Source of the DNA: Omphiscola glabra
Taxonomy: Eukaryota; Mollusca; Gastropoda; Lymnaeidae
DNA length: 64,000 nt
Direction of reading: 5' to 3'
NCBI GenBank assembly: GCA_964017045.1
Contig: OZ024794.1
Span: 21,749,316 to 21,813,315 of the forward strand
The notes under the pieces were generated by a model that did not search any database, was not told the DNA's origin, and saw only the letters and a program-made list of their open reading frames with translations. Of this stretch, positions 52,488-63,875 are shown piece after piece; position 1 is the first letter of the stretch; each line of letters opens with the position of its first letter. The translations under genes were made by a program, and so were the position numbers.

Positions 52488-53534
52488 AAGTGATGTGCAT
52501 GTAAGTGACGTGCATGTAAGATATGTGCGTGTAAATGATGTGCGTGTAAGTGATGTGCATGTAAGTGATGTGCATGTAAGTTATGTGCATGTAAGTTATG
52601 TGCATGTAAGTGATGTGCATGTAAGTTATGTGCGTGTAAGTGATGTTCATGTCAGTGATGTGCATGTAAGTGATGTGCGTGTAAGTGATGTGCATGTTAT
52701 TGATGTGCGTGTAAGTGATGTGCATGTTATTGATGTGCATGTTATTGATGTACATGTAATTGATGTGCGTGTAAGTGATGTGCATGTTATTGATGTGCAT
52801 GTAAGTGATGTGCGTGTAAGTGATGTGCATGTAAGTGATTTACATGTGCGTGATGTGCATGTACGTGATGTGCATGTAATTGATGTGTGTGTAAGTGATG
52901 TGCATGTTATTGATTTGCGTGTAAGTGATGTGCATGTAAGTGATATGCATGTTATTGATGTGCATGTTATTGATGTACATGTAATTGATGTGCGTGTAAG
53001 TGATGTGCATGTTATTGATGTGCATGTAAGTGATGTGCGTGTAAGTGATGTGCATGTAAGTGATTTACATGTGCGTGATGTGCATGTTATTGATGTGCGT
53101 GTAAGTGATGTGCATGTTATTGATGTGCGTGTAAGTGATGTGCATGTAAGTGATTTACATGTGCGTGATGTGCATGTACGTGATGTGCATGTTATTGATG
53201 TGCGTGTAAGTGATCTTCATGTAAGTGATGTGCCTGTAAGTGATTTGCGTGTAAGTGATGTGCACGTAAGTGGTGTACACGTAAGTGGTGTACACTTAAG
53301 TGATGTGCACGTACGTGATGTGCACGTAAGTGGTGTACACGTAAGTGATGTACACGTAAGTGGTGTACACGTAAATGATGTGCACGTAAGTGGTGTACAC
53401 GTAAGTGATGTGCACGTAAGTGATGTGCACGTAAGTGGTGTACACGTAAGTGATGTGCACGTAAGTGGTGTACACGTAAGTGATGTGCACGTAAGTGATG
53501 TGCACGTAAGTGGTGTGCACGTACGTGATGTGCA
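52488..53534. repeat. 15-bp satellite array, about 70 units, two subtypes
   Basis: From 52488 to about 53245 units are GTGATGTGCATGTAA-like with ATTG variants; from about 53245 to 53534 they become GTGATGTGCACGTAA and GTGGTGTACACGTAA. The 15-base period gives a 385-codon open frame (HVSDV repeats) that is not taken as a gene. Confidence 0.95.
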
Positions 53535-55733
53535 AGGGAAAAAGCGCCATTTTTTTCTGAGTTCCCATTTGTTAAGAATGTATTGTTCCATTATACCAGA
53601 TGGCCTCTCCTTCTCTAACGTCTCTTATATCTTGCCAAAAGAGCTGATGTAGTGAAAACGTGCCTTAATGAAAATATCACTAATTTACGAAACACTGGTA
53701 CCAAAGATATACTTCAGATGGAAGTGTTTACAGAGTTATGTAAAGTTTTAAAATAGTTATTCCAACAGCAGCGCAAATCTCTCGCCCCCCCTCCCCCCAC
53801 GGCCCTGAAATTATGTGAGCCCCAGTGTGTCTGTACTGTGCTGAAATGAATAATGGATTTTCAGTGCATCGAGACCTGGGACCCGATTCATTTCTCCATA
53901 CATTTCTTTTTTTACGAAAAACAAGTCAAATGATAAGAGAGAAACTCAGGGAATGCATTTATTCAGACGCGTACTTACGGGAATTCTGATGTCTGATACA
54001 ATTTTGACCACACTATAAAACAAAACAAGAAACAAAAACCAAACTATTTCTTCGCAAGGAGTGCCCCTGTAGACGCAGGAAGATGGCAGCCAAGCTTTTG
54101 ATTGCTGCTGGAACTCCTGCCGCAGTTAAGGAACTCCCTTGGTTAATGGACTCACTCCTTAAGCCCCTGTGGGCCACACCACACCGACTCACTAACTCAC
54201 GGTCCGCACCGCGACAGTCTCACCATCAACTCCACATCATATTCCACACCCCGCCGGCACGCGGCATATCATTAGCATTTACGTCCGATCCGCTGGGGCC
54301 CAGCTCCCTTTCAGGACATGAGAAAAATGGCAAAAAAAAATACAAGCGATTCCATTTTCTGTGGGGGGCCTCAATTGATATAATCACTTTCCCGGCCTGT
54401 CTGCTGATGGTTGTAAGGAAGAGGATGGACAAGCGATTGGGCCACCACACGCAGGGGACGGCAGGGCGCTTGATTTCATTTACACCCCAGCGTTAGATGA
54501 ATCGTGTTTCTTCTCCAGGGCCCGGGGGTGGGGGTGGTGGTTAAGGGGGTGGGGGCATGAGGACGTGGGTCTAATTGTGGGTGTGCGAAAATGAGAGTTG
54601 GACAGTGTATTTGTTGTCTTTCATATACTTATAAGTGAGACATATAAAAACAACATATTTATTATTTCTGTACAAGGTGCCAGGGGCCTGAACCGATTGC
54701 GGCTTTAAATTCTGCTTAGGAAAATGAGATGATGTCTTATTGATTTTAAATGACTTGAAACCAAAATTTTCACATTTGACAAATGCAGCTGTAAACCATT
54801 TTATTTTGTAGAGAGAGTTTATCCCGTCAAACCTTATGGTACCGATGCTCACGTAATGTGCATCATGGTGCACACATCTTAATTTGTAGGATATAGTCTT
54901 AAACAACCCATATTACTGTGTGGGATTGCCTACCATTAGATGTGATGCTTATATATTTGTCGCGATGAAGAGGTCTACTTACGTAGGCAGCAATTTTTGG
55001 ATTGCTTGTCTGATATTGTCTTCTTTAGTTTTTCTCGTGTGTTTTTTTTACACAGCGGAGCAGCCAGCAGATAAGAGTTTGTCAATAAAGCCAAAGACCA
55101 TACCCAAATCCACACCAAACATACGCCATTCAAAGTAAATGAATCCGATAGAAAAGCTCGCTCTCAAAAAGGACCGCCCTCTTTTTTTCTACGCCAGTGG
55201 ACCTTTCCTGTCTTTGGCTACGTTTGTGTCGAGCGCGATAATGATTCCAGCATCTGTAAATGAATTGCTGTTAGTATAAAGGTATCATGAATGTGACACT
55301 GTCACACCGGCCTGCGTCCTATCTAGTGCGGCCAAAGTCACAAGATTCACGTAGCCAGCAATAATAAAACAGCAGATTCTTCCGCCAAAGGGATTGAAAA
55401 AATACAACTAATGGTGTGACCACTATCGCCTCCATTATCTCGACCACACCTCCGACAAATAGGCGTGGCCATATCTAGACATGGGGCGTGGGTGCAAGAC
55501 TGTATCTCAACCACAGCCTCCCACATATAGGCGGGTACTCTATCTTAGACATTGGGGAGGTGGGGGGGGGGGTTAAGACTACAATCTGTGGGTGTGACTA
55601 TCCCTTGGGAAGTTGCCATCCTTATGTCTGTACATCTGTTATCAGTCACACTCAATAAGTGAGCATTCCTCCGCTATCCCTGGAACTAGACCGTGGCTAC
55701 ATGTTAAATGAAAGCTTCTTACCAAGGATATTT
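53535..55733 (-). other. Unassigned stretch
   Basis: The part 54060-54500 is GC-richer, with an open + strand frame but no splice or homology support. A 34-base splice-bounded candidate at 53979-54012 (- strand) is discussed under rejected items. A G tract lies at 55555-55572. Confidence 0.4.
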
Positions 55734-55906
55734 GCGCTCCCGGCAACCTTTTAGATTCTGTGGGTCATGACCCTTTCGGGGGTGGTCGAACGAACTACCC
55801 TTACACAGGGGTCGCCTAAGATCTTCGGAAAACACATATTTATTAAGATAACAACATGAGGAGCCGTATTAAAGGCTCGCGGCGTTCGGAAGGTTGAGAA
55901 CCACTG
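55734..55906. mobile_element. SPIN-like hAT MITE, copy 4 (decayed)
   Basis: TTCTGTGGGTCATGACCC, GGGGTCGCCTAAGATCTTCG and the end AAGGTTGAGAACCACTG follow the SPIN-like pattern. The left end is degraded and its exact start uncertain. Confidence 0.75.
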
Positions 55907-56491
55907 CATTAGACGATCTCGTCATGGAACATGATATAAAAGATGTTTTCTTTTCTTTTTTAAAATTAAAAATCTAAGCTTTAAAGGACGTCACGTGATG
56001 AGGTTTTTAATTTTCTTTTTTTTATTAATTAAGTTTGAAAATAAAATCATCACCTAAATCTACAACATACACAGAGCACGTACACATATGTGTGTAAAAG
56101 AGTGATTGCTCAATGTAACTTTACAAATGGCTTATTGGGGATAGAATGAGTTTAACTCACGGCACTTCGAATCATTGAAACATTTCATTGAACCAATCAA
56201 TATTATTTAAAATACAGATTATATATATATAAAAAAGAAAGAGAAAATCGATTACCTTCAAAATATTCGAATCCATCTCCCCGGTTAGACATAAATTTCA
56301 AAGTGAAATATCTGAGCTAAGCCCCGAGACTAAATTCGTCACCAGAGTTAGTCATGTTTTAAATAAATTTCCAGGGCCGTCAAAAGATAACCCCTGCTGG
56401 CGGGGGTTTCCAGTTGAAATATTGACGCAGCGGGCCACGCAAATCGCTCATCTCTAAATCTTGTCTGTGTAATACACATTGCCTGTCTTGG

Positions 56492-56527
<36 letters not shown>

Positions 56528-56714
56528 AGATCATCGTGTATTAATACACCAAGTATATTAATATAGCTATATCTTTGTTACACAACACCAAGTCAATTAA
56601 TATAGCTATATTTGTATGGTGAGTCAAGTTCTATTAAGTGTTAAAAAATGTAATCTAAGTTCATTTTCTGCCTCACTTGAGTGTTGAAAATGTTTATATT
56701 TTACATTCACTACG
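55907..56714 (-). other. Unassigned stretch
   Basis: AT-rich; (AT)n microsatellite at about 56498-56524. No exon seen. Confidence 0.4.
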
Positions 56715-56936
56715 TTCTCCCACTATAGACATGCTAAACGACCACCACATTCTCCCACTATAGACATGCTAAACGACCACCACATTCTCCCACTATAGAC
56801 ATGCTAAACGACCACCACATTCTCCCACTATAGACATGCTAAACGACCACCACATTCTCCCACTATAGACATGCTAAACGACCACCACATTCTCCAACTA
56901 TAGACATGCTAAACGACCACCACATTCTCCCACTAT
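56715..56936. repeat. Minisatellite, 36-bp units, 6 copies
   Basis: Units TTCTCCCACTATAGACATGC then TAAACGACCACCACA, almost identical. Confidence 0.94.
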
Positions 56937-56939
56937 CAA

Positions 56940-57292
56940 TGAATGATGTATCAATAACTCTAAGTAATGTATCTATAACTCTAAGTAATGTATCTGTATC
57001 TCTAAGTAATGTATCTATAACTCTAAGTAATGTATCTATAACTCTAAGTAATAAAACCATAGCTCTAAGTAATGTATCTATAACTCTAAGTAATGTATCT
57101 ATAGCTCTAAGTAATGTATCTATAACTCTAAGTAATGTATCTATAACTCTATAAGTAATGTATCTATAACTCTATAAGTAATGTATCTATAACTCTAAGT
57201 AACATATCTATAACTCTAAGTAATGAGTAATGTATCTATAACGCTAGGTAATGCATCTATAACTCTAAGTAATGTGTATATAACTCTAAGGT
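56940..57292. repeat. Minisatellite, 21-bp units, about 16 copies
   Basis: Units TAACTCTAAGTAATGTATCT plus A; begins within a few bases of the 36-bp array. Confidence 0.94.
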
Positions 57293-57455
57293 CTACGGTT
57301 GATTTACTACACGGATGTTAAAGAGAGAATGATTTAGTTTACATTATAGAGAAATAACCGACTGGAGTATTTTAAATGTCGTTTGTCTTGTTAAAAATGT
57401 CGGCATAAAAAAAAACAACTTATTTTAGTTAGTTTTTTGTTTGTAAACTAAGTTT

Positions 57456-57752
57456 AAGCATAGTAAAAGCCAGTTTAAGCATAGTAAAAGCCAGGTTAAG
57501 CATAGTAAAAGCCAGGTTAAGCATAGTAAAAGCCAGGTTAAGCATATTAAAGCCAGTTTAAGCATAGTAAAAGCCAGTTTAAGCATAGTAAAAGCCAGGT
57601 TAAGCATAGTAAAAGCCAGGTTAAGCATAGTAAAAGCCAGGTTAAGCATAGTAAAAGCCAGTTTAAGAATAGTAAAAGCCAGGTTAAGCATAGTAAAAGC
57701 CAGGTTAAGCATAGTTAAAGCCAGTTTAAGCATAGTAAAAGCCAGGTTTTAG
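57456..57752. repeat. Minisatellite, 21-bp units, 14 copies
   Basis: Units AAGCATAGTAAAAGCCAGGT plus T, with GTT/GGT variants. Unrelated to the neighbouring 21-bp array. Confidence 0.94.
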
Positions 57753-57974
57753 CATCTTTTATGTTTCTCATCAGTCATACAAATCCATTCTTTAAATATA
57801 AAAACCTTGGTTGAAACATTTATTTCGCATAATTGCGTGGCATTTGTCAACCAGACGAGCTGGACTATCTCAATGAAGTAGTAGGAAACGTGTATCTGAA
57901 AACTCTAGAAAGAAATAAGTGCGCTACAAGACTGTTCGGATTTTATTCTCTTTTGTTTTTTTATGTTTGTGTTC

Positions 57975-58232
57975 GTTGATGCAAAGCTTTCAGGAGATGT
58001 TCGTTGATGCAAAGCTTTCAGGAGATGTTCGTTGATGAAAAGCTTTCAGGAGATGTTCGTTGATGAAAAGCTTTCAGGAGATGTTCGTTGATGAAAAGCT
58101 TTCAGGAGATGTTCGTTGATGAAAAGCTTTCCGGAGATGTTCGTTGATGAAAAGCTTTCAGGAGATGTTCGTTGATGAAAAGCTTTCAGGAGATGTTCGT
58201 TGATGAAAAGCTTTCAGGAGATGTTCGTTCAG
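57975..58232. repeat. Minisatellite, 28-bp units, 9 copies
   Basis: Units GTTCGTTGATGAAAAGCTTT then CAGGAGAT; the first two units have GCAAAGC instead of GAAAAGC. Confidence 0.94.
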
Positions 58233-58261
58233 GAGAGAAGACATTTTCAAATCCTTTATAT

Positions 58262-59352
58262 TAACTTCGCTTCTTTGTTTTGTTTCGGGTAAAATATTCA
58301 GATGGCTAATTGACCCACTTCTCGTCAACCTATCGAGCTGAAACTTGGCACATAGACTCGCTGCCAATGACAACACATTCTTTCAAATGTTCAGCCCCCT
58401 CCCCAACAGCAACCTCTAAAAAAATCGGGTTTCCCGTTTTTGAAGGGGAAGATGAAAGAAATTTGATGCCATTAATTTCATGAAATAAAAATTCTGATTA
58501 CTGCGCAAAATGAGATTCTTTTTAAAAAAAGGTAAAAATGTCGAAAGTGCTATTGGTAAGTAATACACCCATACCTCGCTTTACGGCCTAGATACGTTCC
58601 GGAAAAGTTGGCCGTAAAGCGAAAAGCCGTATAATGAATCAATAATTTTGATATAAACCCATACAAATTTAATTGGATCTGTTCCAATTTTTGTATTAAA
58701 TAATATAGTCGTTAGTTCATAAATCATTTTATTCTTTTCATTTCCTATAAAAATAAAAGTAAAAAACATTGTAATAGTAAACATAAATTAAAAAAATAAA
58801 CATATAAATTAAAAAACAAAAGAAATCATATGCACATATTTATACATAAAATAAAATGTTTAGAAACTTTATAATCTGATGAACATTAACACGAAAAATC
58901 ATCTGCCATCCTCACTTTCCGCTGTTGTGGATTGACCCAGTTGAAAATATTGGTGCCAGATGGTCTGCTTCGCCTTGCTTACAATTCACCAATTAATTCA
59001 AACAAACAAAACAGAAACAAAACCCAACCAGAAAAAAAAACAGGAACAAACACGTCAACTTACTGAGTCACAGGATATGAACAAGGTGGTATAGCACAGG
59101 AAATAAGGCAGACTACTAAAGCAGAGCCGCCTAAGGGGAGAAGCTGAAACTAAAGAGAGGGTATCTATTGGCCGTATAATGAAACATCGTGGGCCGTAAA
59201 CCTAAAAAGTGCCATAATTTAAAAAGGCCGTAATAGCGAAATGCCGTATAAAGAGCGGCCGTATAGCGAGGTATAGGTGTATTTCTTTTTTTTTTTTCTG
59301 AATTAGTTTGTGAAATAAATCTGCGGTGTAAAAGCGGGTGGCTCATTAGAAT
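58262..59352. repeat. Interspersed repeat family, copy 2, split by a pogo-like element
   Basis: Matches the repeat at 22072-22437 from TTCGCTTCTTTGTT to CATTAGAATATT, interrupted at 58566-59279. Confidence 0.7.
58566..59279. mobile_element. pogo/Tigger-like Tc1-mariner non-autonomous element
   Basis: Left end CACCCATACCTCGCTTTACG and right end CGTATAGCGAGGTATAGGTG are inverted repeats, with TA on both sides (58564-58565, 59280-59281). The ACCTCG-x-x-x-TACGGCC end pattern and TA target fit the pogo/Tigger branch. 714 bp; more GGCCGTA-type subterminal repeats lie inside; no transposase frame. Confidence 0.83.
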
Positions 59353-60003
59353 ATTATTTTTTTTTTAAAATGACTGCAAAGGATTTATACAAAACCACTT
59401 TGTTTTTAGGGGGTTGCTTAATTTAATTAGTGTCTTGTTTCGCTATTTAGGGCTTAACATGCACACATTCTAAGTGTTTCATTTGCACGGCTTGAACGCT
59501 GTCGCCATGTTTAAACTATCGCAATGACGTCAAAGTCCGACCTGCAAGTTCAGGTTTTGTTGGCTGGATTCGAGATTGCAAACATTTCGCTGGCAACGTG
59601 CAGAAATATCCGGGGAAAAAAATAGAGTTAATTAATTAATCGCTTAGCATTTATTATTATTGCATACACCAAACACGAGGATATTCACACTCATGTTCAC
59701 GCTCATGGTCACGTTCATGGTCACGTTCACGTGAGAAAACAGGACCATTCATTATCACGTTGAACAGTTTTGTTTGTCAGAGAGATTCAAATTATTATAA
59801 AAAAATATTTCCTTTTGGTAAAAATGTCATTTTATTTGAATAGGTCTAGACGGAATGTGGATATTTTTGCATTAGTGTCTTCCTATTTTACTTTCTCTCA
59901 CCCCCTCCCATCTCCGACATATTCCTCCTTTTTTTTGTAGTTGACAAAGTCACAAATACAAGTCACACATAACGCCCAATAACAACTTCTAAACCATATA
60001 CAA
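59353..60003 (-). other. Unassigned stretch
   Basis: No exon; a short repeat of TCATGGTCACGTTCA type lies at about 59690-59730. Confidence 0.4.
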
Positions 60004-60200
60004 CAGCGTTTCTCAACCTGTGGGTCGCGACCCCTTTGGGGGTCGTGAGACCCTTTCCCAGGGATCGCCTAAGACCATCTGAAAACACATATACTCTACA
60101 GTTATGATGTAGAAACAAAATTAATTTTAGGGCTGGGGGTCGCCACAACATGAGGGACTGTATTAAAGGGTCGCGCCATTTATAAGGTTTAGAACCGCTG
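60004..60200. mobile_element. SPIN-like hAT MITE, copy 5
   Basis: Starts CAGCGTTTCTCAACCTGTGG and ends AAGGTTTAGAACCGCTG. Flanks ATATACAA and ACATACAT match at 6 of 8. It sits inside the first unit of a 78-bp tandem repeat, whose other units show the undisturbed CCACATACATGC target. Confidence 0.87.
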
Positions 60201-60378
60201 ACATACATGCTAGCCTACCCCATTATGTAAAAACTATAAGTCCCATATGACGTTCTATAACAACTTCTCAACCACATACATGCTGGCCTACCTATAATGT
60301 AAAAACTGTAAGTCCCATATGACGCACAATGACAACTTCTCAACCACATACATGCAGCCTACCCTATAATGTAACCGT
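60201..60378. repeat. Tandem repeat, about 78-bp units
   Basis: Units run AAGTCCCATATGACGCACAA, TGACAACTTCTCAACCACAT, ACATGCTGGCCTACC; the first (from about 59960) is split by the SPIN-like element. Confidence 0.8.
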
Positions 60379-62914
60379 AATTCAATGAGTTTTGACACGG
60401 GAACTTGGGGAAGTGTTTGGCTATGTAAAAGCAAACAACAGATTCCCCAGCCACCGTCACTGATAGATGATTCATACGTCTCAAGACTTAATCAAACTGC
60501 CACTATAACGACAGACGCAGGCAATAGACTGAGGGAAACCGACATCAATTTTTTTTTATTCGTAACATTTAGTTACTAAGTTTCACAACATCAGTTACAG
60601 ACACTAAAAAATCCATAAAAATTGTATCTAGTGGTGCCACTGCATTTCCTGCAGTGGATAGTTCCGTGGAGAGCTCTGATAAAAGTACGCCCAACCATAA
60701 AAAAAAAAGTGAAACTCGAGCATTTTCCAAAATGTATAATTACATACACAAATTCAATTTTCCTTTACACTGCGCTCGATTTCTCGGAAATAAGACCCAC
60801 GGCTTTAAGGAAAGCAGAAATCATTTGCCGTTCGTGTGGGCCTCAACTTACGCGCCATAGATTCGTCCGAACGATTCCTTCTTCCACGGACAGCTCCTCG
60901 GCACGCGATCATATTCGTGTGATCTTCAATCGGAAAAAGTCCGACATTTTTACAAAACTTCATTAGACACAAAAAAATGAATCTTTTTTTGGCGAGTTCC
61001 GATGTTATCTTGTAATTCCATAGCGGCCAAATGGTTTCTTAGTTGGTTCAAGATTGTATAAAGTTGATGTTATTGTACCAGGACATCTTTATACTATAAC
61101 ATTATAATTGCACCATAACATCTTTATACAATACCATCTGTATATCATTAAGTCTTTCTTTATAGTCATCTTTATGCTAAAAAAAAATACAATACCATAC
61201 AATAAGTATGAATGGTATAGATTTGTCTCTTTAAAAAGTTAGTTTAAATCAACTGGTCCATTAACGGAATAGATTCTCAAGAAACATTTGGAAAACCTTC
61301 AGTAAAATTTAAAAAACCGCTTTCAGAAAAACAACATTTCAGAAAAAAGACATTTCAGAAAAAAGACATTTCAGAAAAAAAGCATCCAAAAGAGAAATTT
61401 CCCACTCCAATTTGAAGGTGCAGTCGTTGGCACAGTTTTAAGTTTACGTAATGAACTAACCGTAAATAACCGCAAAGTGTGAATTGTTTCGCGTGATTTT
61501 GTCTCTCTCTACTCCTGAAATTACAAATACAATTTCACCATTTTTTTTTCTGTAAACCAACAGGCACATACAGCTGTATGCATGACCTCTGATAACGATG
61601 TTTAGACCTCGGAGTTTAGGGTTCGCGTGAGCCTATATGCAGCTATGTGCTATATCCAGCGGCGTGGAGAGAGGCGATTTGATGTTGGGAACCAGCTTAT
61701 AAGCCTAGAAGTATAATCCCAGGCCTTGTGGATTTCGTCCTGCGAATTCCACACCATCGTCACCTTGTGACGGACGGATGCCAGCAAAAATATGGAGCTG
61801 GTTTTATGTGGCTGTATCTAGAGCATGCCAATTTTGCAAAGTGTGAATTTGAGAAATTCAGCAAGGACAAATTGTGATTCACAATAGAATATTGATAGGT
61901 GTATTTACATGAGAAAGAATATAGTTTTTGTGTGTGGCTAGATAATGAGGATATTTCACTGGCTAGGGATGTGATGAAATATTTTTTTTTTTAAATATAC
62001 GATAATGAAACCACTGTCGCGATAAAACAGTATTATTTACCACATTAACACTGCTCTCTCTCCCCCACACCGGTGTAAATGCCCAATGAGTAAAAAATGG
62101 GAATGACTCACATAACGATTCAAACCCATCTTCCGATTTTTTAAACAATATTTGACCCGTTAACGCCAAACCTCCATAATAATCAACCTTCAAGTTTTTT
62201 TTCTTCAATTTACCGACCGCGTTCCAAGTATTGTTTCGTTGCGGTGTCAGAAGAAGCGCCTGCACGTTCCGATGCCCCCGCAGAGAATTGAGCCGCTAAT
62301 ATTAACGGCATTCGCTGTCATGGCCAATTTGAAGTTATTCAAGAACTCTATGTGTGGTGTAGGCTGCTCAATCTGTTCAATTTGCACCTCGGAATAATGG
62401 AGTCTCAATTCTCTTAAATCGTGCTGTGGGAAATATTTGTTTCCATTTTTTACAGGAAAAAAAGGATTTGTAAATATACATACACATATATATATATGTG
62501 TATGTAATCAAACTAAGCATTTAACACAATACGGTGATTAAGTTTTATGATAATTTTAAATGATACATTTGTCCCGAGGAGAATTAACACATATATAATG
62601 CCTCCCCCTTTTCCCAATGGTTTTAATACATCTATCATGACAGATATATTTTGTGTACTTTTACATTTTTGTTATTTCATTTTGTTCTTGTAAGAAAAAT
62701 GAAAAAAAACAAACAAAATAACAAACAATTGTCACTGAAGGCAAGTGGGATTGCTTTCTTTTATTTTCCAACAAAACACTGATTAATATTTCACTGAGGC
62801 AATTTCCAATCCCTATTGATGATTGTTTCTGAATAGGCAGACGACTAGTGGCGTCAGAAGGTGTGAGTGGTGTTGGACGGGGATTGAGGTGGGGTGGGGC
62901 TGGAGCTAGAACTC
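60379..62914 (-). other. Unassigned stretch
   Basis: Includes a 16-bp triplicate (ACATTTCAGAAAAAAG, about 61330-61382) and a 30-bp perfect palindrome (62477-62506). Moderately GC-rich parts at 60750-60950 and 62190-62400 have no supported exon. Confidence 0.4.
62477..62506. repeat. Perfect 30-bp palindrome
   Basis: TACATACACATATAT followed directly by its exact reverse complement. Confidence 0.9.
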
Positions 62915-63195
62915 TACATTCTTCTTCTTCTAATTAAGGGCCCACGATCAATTTATTGACCATTCTGGCTCCTATGCATGTAGAGGGGATTTGCAATGTT
63001 TGGTGTTGATGAGGATATTTCACTGGTTGCAAGAGTTACTTAGTGAGGGTATCGTGCACTGGGGGCTGGAGGGCATGAGGCAATAGGCGCAAATGTGTTA
63101 AGTGTTTTCGCCTCAACTGTTGCTTTTGGAAGTTTGTTCCAGTCCCTGATTGTCTTTGACAGGAATGAGCAGTTCCCGTTGTTGACTCGGAGTTT
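62915..63195 (-). mobile_element. LINE 3' end fragment (CR1/L2-like C-terminus)
   Basis: On the - strand NCSFLSKTIRDWNKLPKATV then EAKTLNTFAP follows the N-SF-x-x-RTI-x-DWN-x-LP pattern ending many CR1/L2/Jockey-type reverse transcriptases. The element ends in a GAAGAAGAAG run near 62920. Confidence 0.75.
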
Positions 63196-63404
63196 TCAAC
63201 TCAAATTTGAAACAGAAAACTGTTCCTAAAATTTCCCATCAGTCAATGTCCTTATTGTCTGTGACAAATACACTTGCATCTGAGTACATCAATCTCCTTG
63301 CATCTCTATACATCTTATCATTCTGCACATATAAGCTAACATTTCAGTATTGACATCCAGGTTCAACACATAAACTATATGTCATTTTTTGTGTAGCAAT
63401 TGGG

Positions 63405-63495
63405 AATTACACCATCATTCTGGCGACACTGACATTCACCAGCTTTCTAGTGACACTGACATTCACCAGCTGTCTAGTGACACTGACATTCAATA
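63405..63495. repeat. Short tandem repeat, about 28-bp units, 3 copies
   Basis: TCTAGTGACACTGACATTCA then CCAGCTTT, three imperfect copies. Confidence 0.8.
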
Positions 63496-63675
63496 CCTTA
63501 GGTAACTATACCTTCTTACGTAATGTCTTGAAATACAATCAATTCAATAAACAAGGTAGCGCTACATAATTTCTTTATTTCCATGACTTTTCTTAGCATT
63601 CTGGCGATACTCACATTCGATACAGTTCTCAGCACTGTTTTCTTCCTCAATCTCTTTAAACACATTAAATACACT

Positions 63676-63676
63676 A

Positions 63677-63701
<25 letters not shown>
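63676..63701. repeat. (AT)n microsatellite
   Basis: About 26 bp of AT repeat. Confidence 0.9.
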
Positions 63702-63707
<6 letters not shown>

Positions 63708-63875
63708 AATATATAAACTTATTTAATCTTTACACCAGCTTCCATAAACTTGATTATGATTTGGGAAAAAAAAAAGGGGGGGGGGGATATAAATAATTTG
63801 TATACATTTATTTGTTATCGACCTTTACCGTTGCCTTCAAAAGTCAGGCGCCGATCAACAACAATTAACTTACCT

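Noticed and set aside
52495..53652. 385-codon open frame with HVSDV repeats
   Set aside because: By-product of the 15-bp satellite; the unique tail after 53534 shows no recognisable protein.
53979..54012. 34-base candidate micro-exon (- strand) with an excellent acceptor and a GTAAGT donor, reading VVKIVSDIRIP
   Set aside because: It cannot supply the missing Ig1 Cys and no partner exon could be found, so it remains only a possible 5' exon of the lachesin-like gene.
54083..54496. 137-codon + strand open frame in a GC-richer patch
   Set aside because: No recognisable motif and no splice context; GC-rich sequence alone can leave a frame open. Conserved non-coding DNA is equally possible.
61963..62265. 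100-codon - strand open frame that might be the lachesin 5' exon
   Set aside because: No signal-peptide pattern leading into an Ig strand and no C-strand Cys in a suitable context; not supported.
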